Shown piece by piece: positions 5,387 through 7,342 of a DNA stretch of 7,342 bases. The notes under the pieces were generated by a model. It saw only the letters and a list, made by a program, of their open reading frames with translations, did not search any database and was not told the DNA's origin. The position numbers and the translations under genes are program-made. Source of the DNA: Acidobacteriota bacterium (GTDB lineage: Bacteria; Acidobacteriota; Terriglobia; Bryobacterales; Bryobacteraceae). Where the stretch lies: contig CANNLB010000112.1 in the NCBI GenBank assembly GCA_947505565.1, positions 1 to 7,342 of the forward strand, in the 5' to 3' direction. Positions within the stretch are counted from its first letter, which is position 1, and each line of letters begins with the position of its first letter.

Positions 5387-7342
5387 ATGCCCCTCTTCGC
5401 CCTCACCATCTTCGTCTCTGCTTTTCTTCTCTTCCAGATTCAACCCGTCATCAGTAAGGCCATCCTGCCCTGGTTCGGAGGAGCCGCCAACGTCTGGAAC
5501 ACTTGTATGTTGTTCTTCCAAGCCGCCCTACTCGGCGGCTACACCTACGCCCATTGGCTCCAACGACAACCCGCCGCCCGCCAAAAGCAGATTCACCTCG
5601 TTCTCCTCGTCCTCAGCGCCCTTACCCCCATCATGCCCCCGGAAGCCTGGAAGCCCAGCGGCACCGAAGACCCCACCCTCCGCATCCTGCTGATCCTCGC
5701 CGGCACCATCGGCTTGCCCTACTTCATGCTCTCGACCTCCAGCCCCCTGCTGCAAAGCTGGTACACCCGCGCGAGCGGCGGCGCCGTCCCCTGGCGCCTC
5801 TTCGCCCTCTCCAACACCGCCTCTCTCCTCGCCCTGCTCACTTATCCCCTCTTCGTCGAACCCAAATTCGCCGTCCCCCTCCAAGCCCGCTTCTGGGGCT
5901 TCGGCTACTTCTTCTTCGTCTCTCTCTGCGCTGTCGTCGCCTGGAAGTTCGCCGACGCCAAAGAGCCCGTACTGCTCGAAGACGCCCCTCCGCCCACCTG
6001 GACCCTCCGCACGCTCTGGATCACCCTCTCCGCCGTCGCCTCCGTTCTCCTTCTCGCTCTCACGAGCTATCTCACGCAGGACGTCGCCGCCATTCCCTTC
6101 CTCTGGGTCCTCCCCCTCGTCCTCTACCTCCTCACCTTCATCCTCTGCTTCGATACCGACCGCATCTACAACCGCTGGTTCTTCCTCCCCGGCCTTGCCG
6201 GCCTCTACGGCTATTTCACCCGCGTCCTCGACCGCGAAGGTGACAGCCTCACCGTCCTCCAAAGCATCGCGATCGTCTCCGCCACACTCTTCGTCTCCTG
6301 CATGGTTTGCCACGGCGAACTCGCCCGGCTCAAGCCCCACCCACGATACTTAACCGGCTTCTACGTCTCCATGTCCCTCGGCGGAGCCATCGGCGGCCTC
6401 TTCGTCAGCCTCCTCTCCCCGGTCATCTTCAACACCTTCCATGAACTCCCCATCGGCCTCTTCCTCTGCTCCGCCCTCGCCATCGGAGTCCTCTACCGCT
6501 CCCAACGCGAATGGTTCGAAAAACGCATCGGCTTCGCGGCCCTCGTTCTCCTCCTCGGTACCCAGGGAGCCTTCGGCTGGTGGCTCGTCCGCATCAAGCA
6601 GGAAGAGGTCTCCCATGCCCCCGTCGCCGTCCGTAACTTCTACGGCCACCTCCACCTCAGCGTTGACCTCGATGCCAAAGAACCCGGCGCCGCCAAAGCC
6701 CTCATCCACGGCATGATCAACCACGGCCAGCAGCTCCTTAACCCCGAACGCAGTATGATCCCCTCCAGCTACTTCTGCCGCGCCAGCGGTGCCGGTCGCG
6801 CCATTCTTAGCCGGGAAGAAGGCGTACCCCAGAAAGTCGGCGTCCTCGGCCTAGGCTGCGGCGCCCTCCTCGGCTACGGTCGCAAAGGCGACATCTTCCG
6901 CCTCTACGAAATCAACCCCTACGTCTTCCAACTTGCCCGAAAACACTTTACGTTCTTAACCGAAACGCCTGCTACCACCGAAGAGATCCTCGGCGATGGC
7001 CGCCTCGCTCTCGAGCGCGAAACCACCCCTCAAAACTTTGACGTCTTGTTCATGGACGCCTTCTCGGGAGACTCCATCCCTGTTCACCTCGTCACCCGCG
7101 AAGCCTTCGCCCTCTACTTCCGGAACATGAAACCCACCGGCATCCTGGTCATGAACATCACGAACCAATACCTCGACCTCAAACCCGTCATGGCCTCCGC
7201 CGCCCAAGCCGCTGGTAAAGTCGCCATCGAGATCGAAGACTCCCCCGGCGACGACAACGCCGAGTGCTTCTACTCCCACTACGTTCTCATCCTTTCGAAG
7301 GAGGCCCTCGCCGGCTACCCCAATCTCCAGAAGAATGCAAAG
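5387..7342 (+). CDS. Multi-spanning membrane protein fused to a spermidine-synthase-like domain (runs off right edge)
   Basis: Open from ATG 5387 to the window end: 652 codons, no stop. It matches proteins often annotated as fused MFS/spermidine synthase. Residues 1-400 are mostly membrane, with hydrophobic segments near 2-25, 40-60, 70-86, 100-122, 137-160, 168-190, 211-229, 238-255, 265-281, 288-307, 324-346, 354-371 and 382-402. Family-typical stretches are LLFQIQPVISKAILPWFGG (14-32), MLFFQAALLGGYTYAHWL (42-59) and LTQDVAAIPFLWVLPLVLYL (229-248). Residues from about 415 form a Rossmann, SAM/decarboxy-SAM-binding-like domain: RNFYGHLHL, IHGMINHGQQLLNPER (440-455), GVLGLGCGALLGYG (485-498), YEINP (507-511), GDGRLALE (536-543) and FDVLFMDAFSGDSIPVHLVT (551-570). 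The LDG...DE...YHE residues of true spermidine synthases are not seen; HG pairs replace them. Aminopropyl transfer is therefore doubtful and the function is unknown. It starts two bases after the thioesterase stop, without a Shine-Dalgarno. Confidence 0.9.
   Translation, partial: MPLFALTIFVSAFLLFQIQPVISKAILPWFGGAANVWNTCMLFFQAALLGGYTYAHWLQRQPAARQKQIHLVLLVLSALTPIMPPEAWKPSGTEDPTLRILLILAGTIGLPYFMLSTSSPLLQSWYTRASGGAVPWRLFALSNTASLLALLTYPLFVEPKFAVPLQARFWGFGYFFFVSLCAVVAWKFADAKEPVLLEDAPPPTWTLRTLWITLSAVASVLLLALTSYLTQDVAAIPFLWVLPLVLYLLTFILCFDTDRIYNRWFFLPGLAGLYGYFTRVLDREGDSLTVLQSIAIVSATLFVSCMVCHGELARLKPHPRYLTGFYVSMSLGGAIGGLFVSLLSPVIFNTFHELPIGLFLCSALAIGVLYRSQREWFEKRIGFAALVLLLGTQGAFGWWLVRIKQEEVSHAPVAVRNFYGHLHLSVDLDAKEPGAAKALIHGMINHGQQLLNPERSMIPSSYFCRASGAGRAILSREEGVPQKVGVLGLGCGALLGYGRKGDIFRLYEINPYVFQLARKHFTFLTETPATTEEILGDGRLALERETTPQNFDVLFMDAFSGDSIPVHLVTREAFALYFRNMKPTGILVMNITNQYLDLKPVMASAAQAAGKVAIEIEDSPGDDNAECFYSHYVLILSKEALAGYPNLQKNAK

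Noticed and set aside
5503..6243. Plus-strand open frame rich in Arg and Pro inside the fusion gene.
   Set aside because: Out-of-frame reading of C-rich codons with a composition unlike real proteins. The true frame (start 5387) has membrane and Rossmann motifs.
5528..6340. Long minus-strand open frame (270 codons), very acidic and Gly-rich, antisense to the fusion gene.
   Set aside because: It mirrors the C-ending codons of the plus-strand gene. Glu/Gly/Asp/Ala-rich composition without any domain is typical of an antisense shadow, and the sense strand matches a known family.
1..7342. tRNA/rRNA genes, CRISPR arrays, insertion sequences, att sites and rho-independent terminators.
   Set aside because: Read for on both strands and not seen. 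Junctions are 9 bases or shorter except the 49-base divergent spacer, leaving no room for them.

Overview
The window is a gene-dense piece of a high-GC bacterial chromosome. It holds seven protein genes and almost no non-coding DNA. GlyQ and GlyS are the two subunits of the bacterial alpha2-beta2 glycyl-tRNA synthetase. The GlyQ sequence, together with a spermidine-synthase-like protein carrying a large membrane region, recalls Acidobacteriota (possibly the Solibacter/Bryobacter side). That placement is a judgement from remembered family sequences and is moderate to weak.

Left part, minus strand (4314 down to the left edge): a compact operon in the order recO, glyQ, glyS, ppdK. recO and glyQ are 2 bases apart. 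glyQ and glyS overlap by one base (TGATG) behind a near-perfect Shine-Dalgarno. glyS and ppdK are 9 bases apart, with the ppdK Shine-Dalgarno overlapping the glyS stop codon. ppdK runs off the left edge, so only its N-terminal 260 codons are present. The order resembles the recO-glyQ-glyS-(PPDK or PPDK regulator) cluster of Firmicutes. The operon combines recombinational repair, glycine tRNA charging and pyruvate/PEP interconversion.

Middle (4315-4363): a 49-base divergent intergenic region, the only real non-coding spacer. It carries a 19-bp dyad, AGGTTA-N7-TAACCT, which could be an operator. No strong sigma-70 promoter is obvious on either strand.

Right part, plus strand (4364 to the right edge): a LysE/RhtB-type exporter, a PaaI-type hotdog thioesterase overlapping it by 17 bases, and, two bases after the thioesterase stop, a long gene open to the right edge (652 codons, no stop). 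This last gene encodes about 13 predicted membrane segments fused to a spermidine-synthase-like Rossmann domain. The three are probably co-transcribed. None has a clear Shine-Dalgarno, so translational coupling is likely.

Most of the window is ordinary housekeeping. The points that merit a second look are: the membrane/spermidine-synthase-like fusion with non-standard active-site residues and its coupling to an exporter and a thioesterase; a RecO that lacks the zinc-ribbon insert; the operator-like dyad; and a sharp compositional break around recO. I saw no RNA genes, CRISPR arrays, insertion sequences or convincing terminators.
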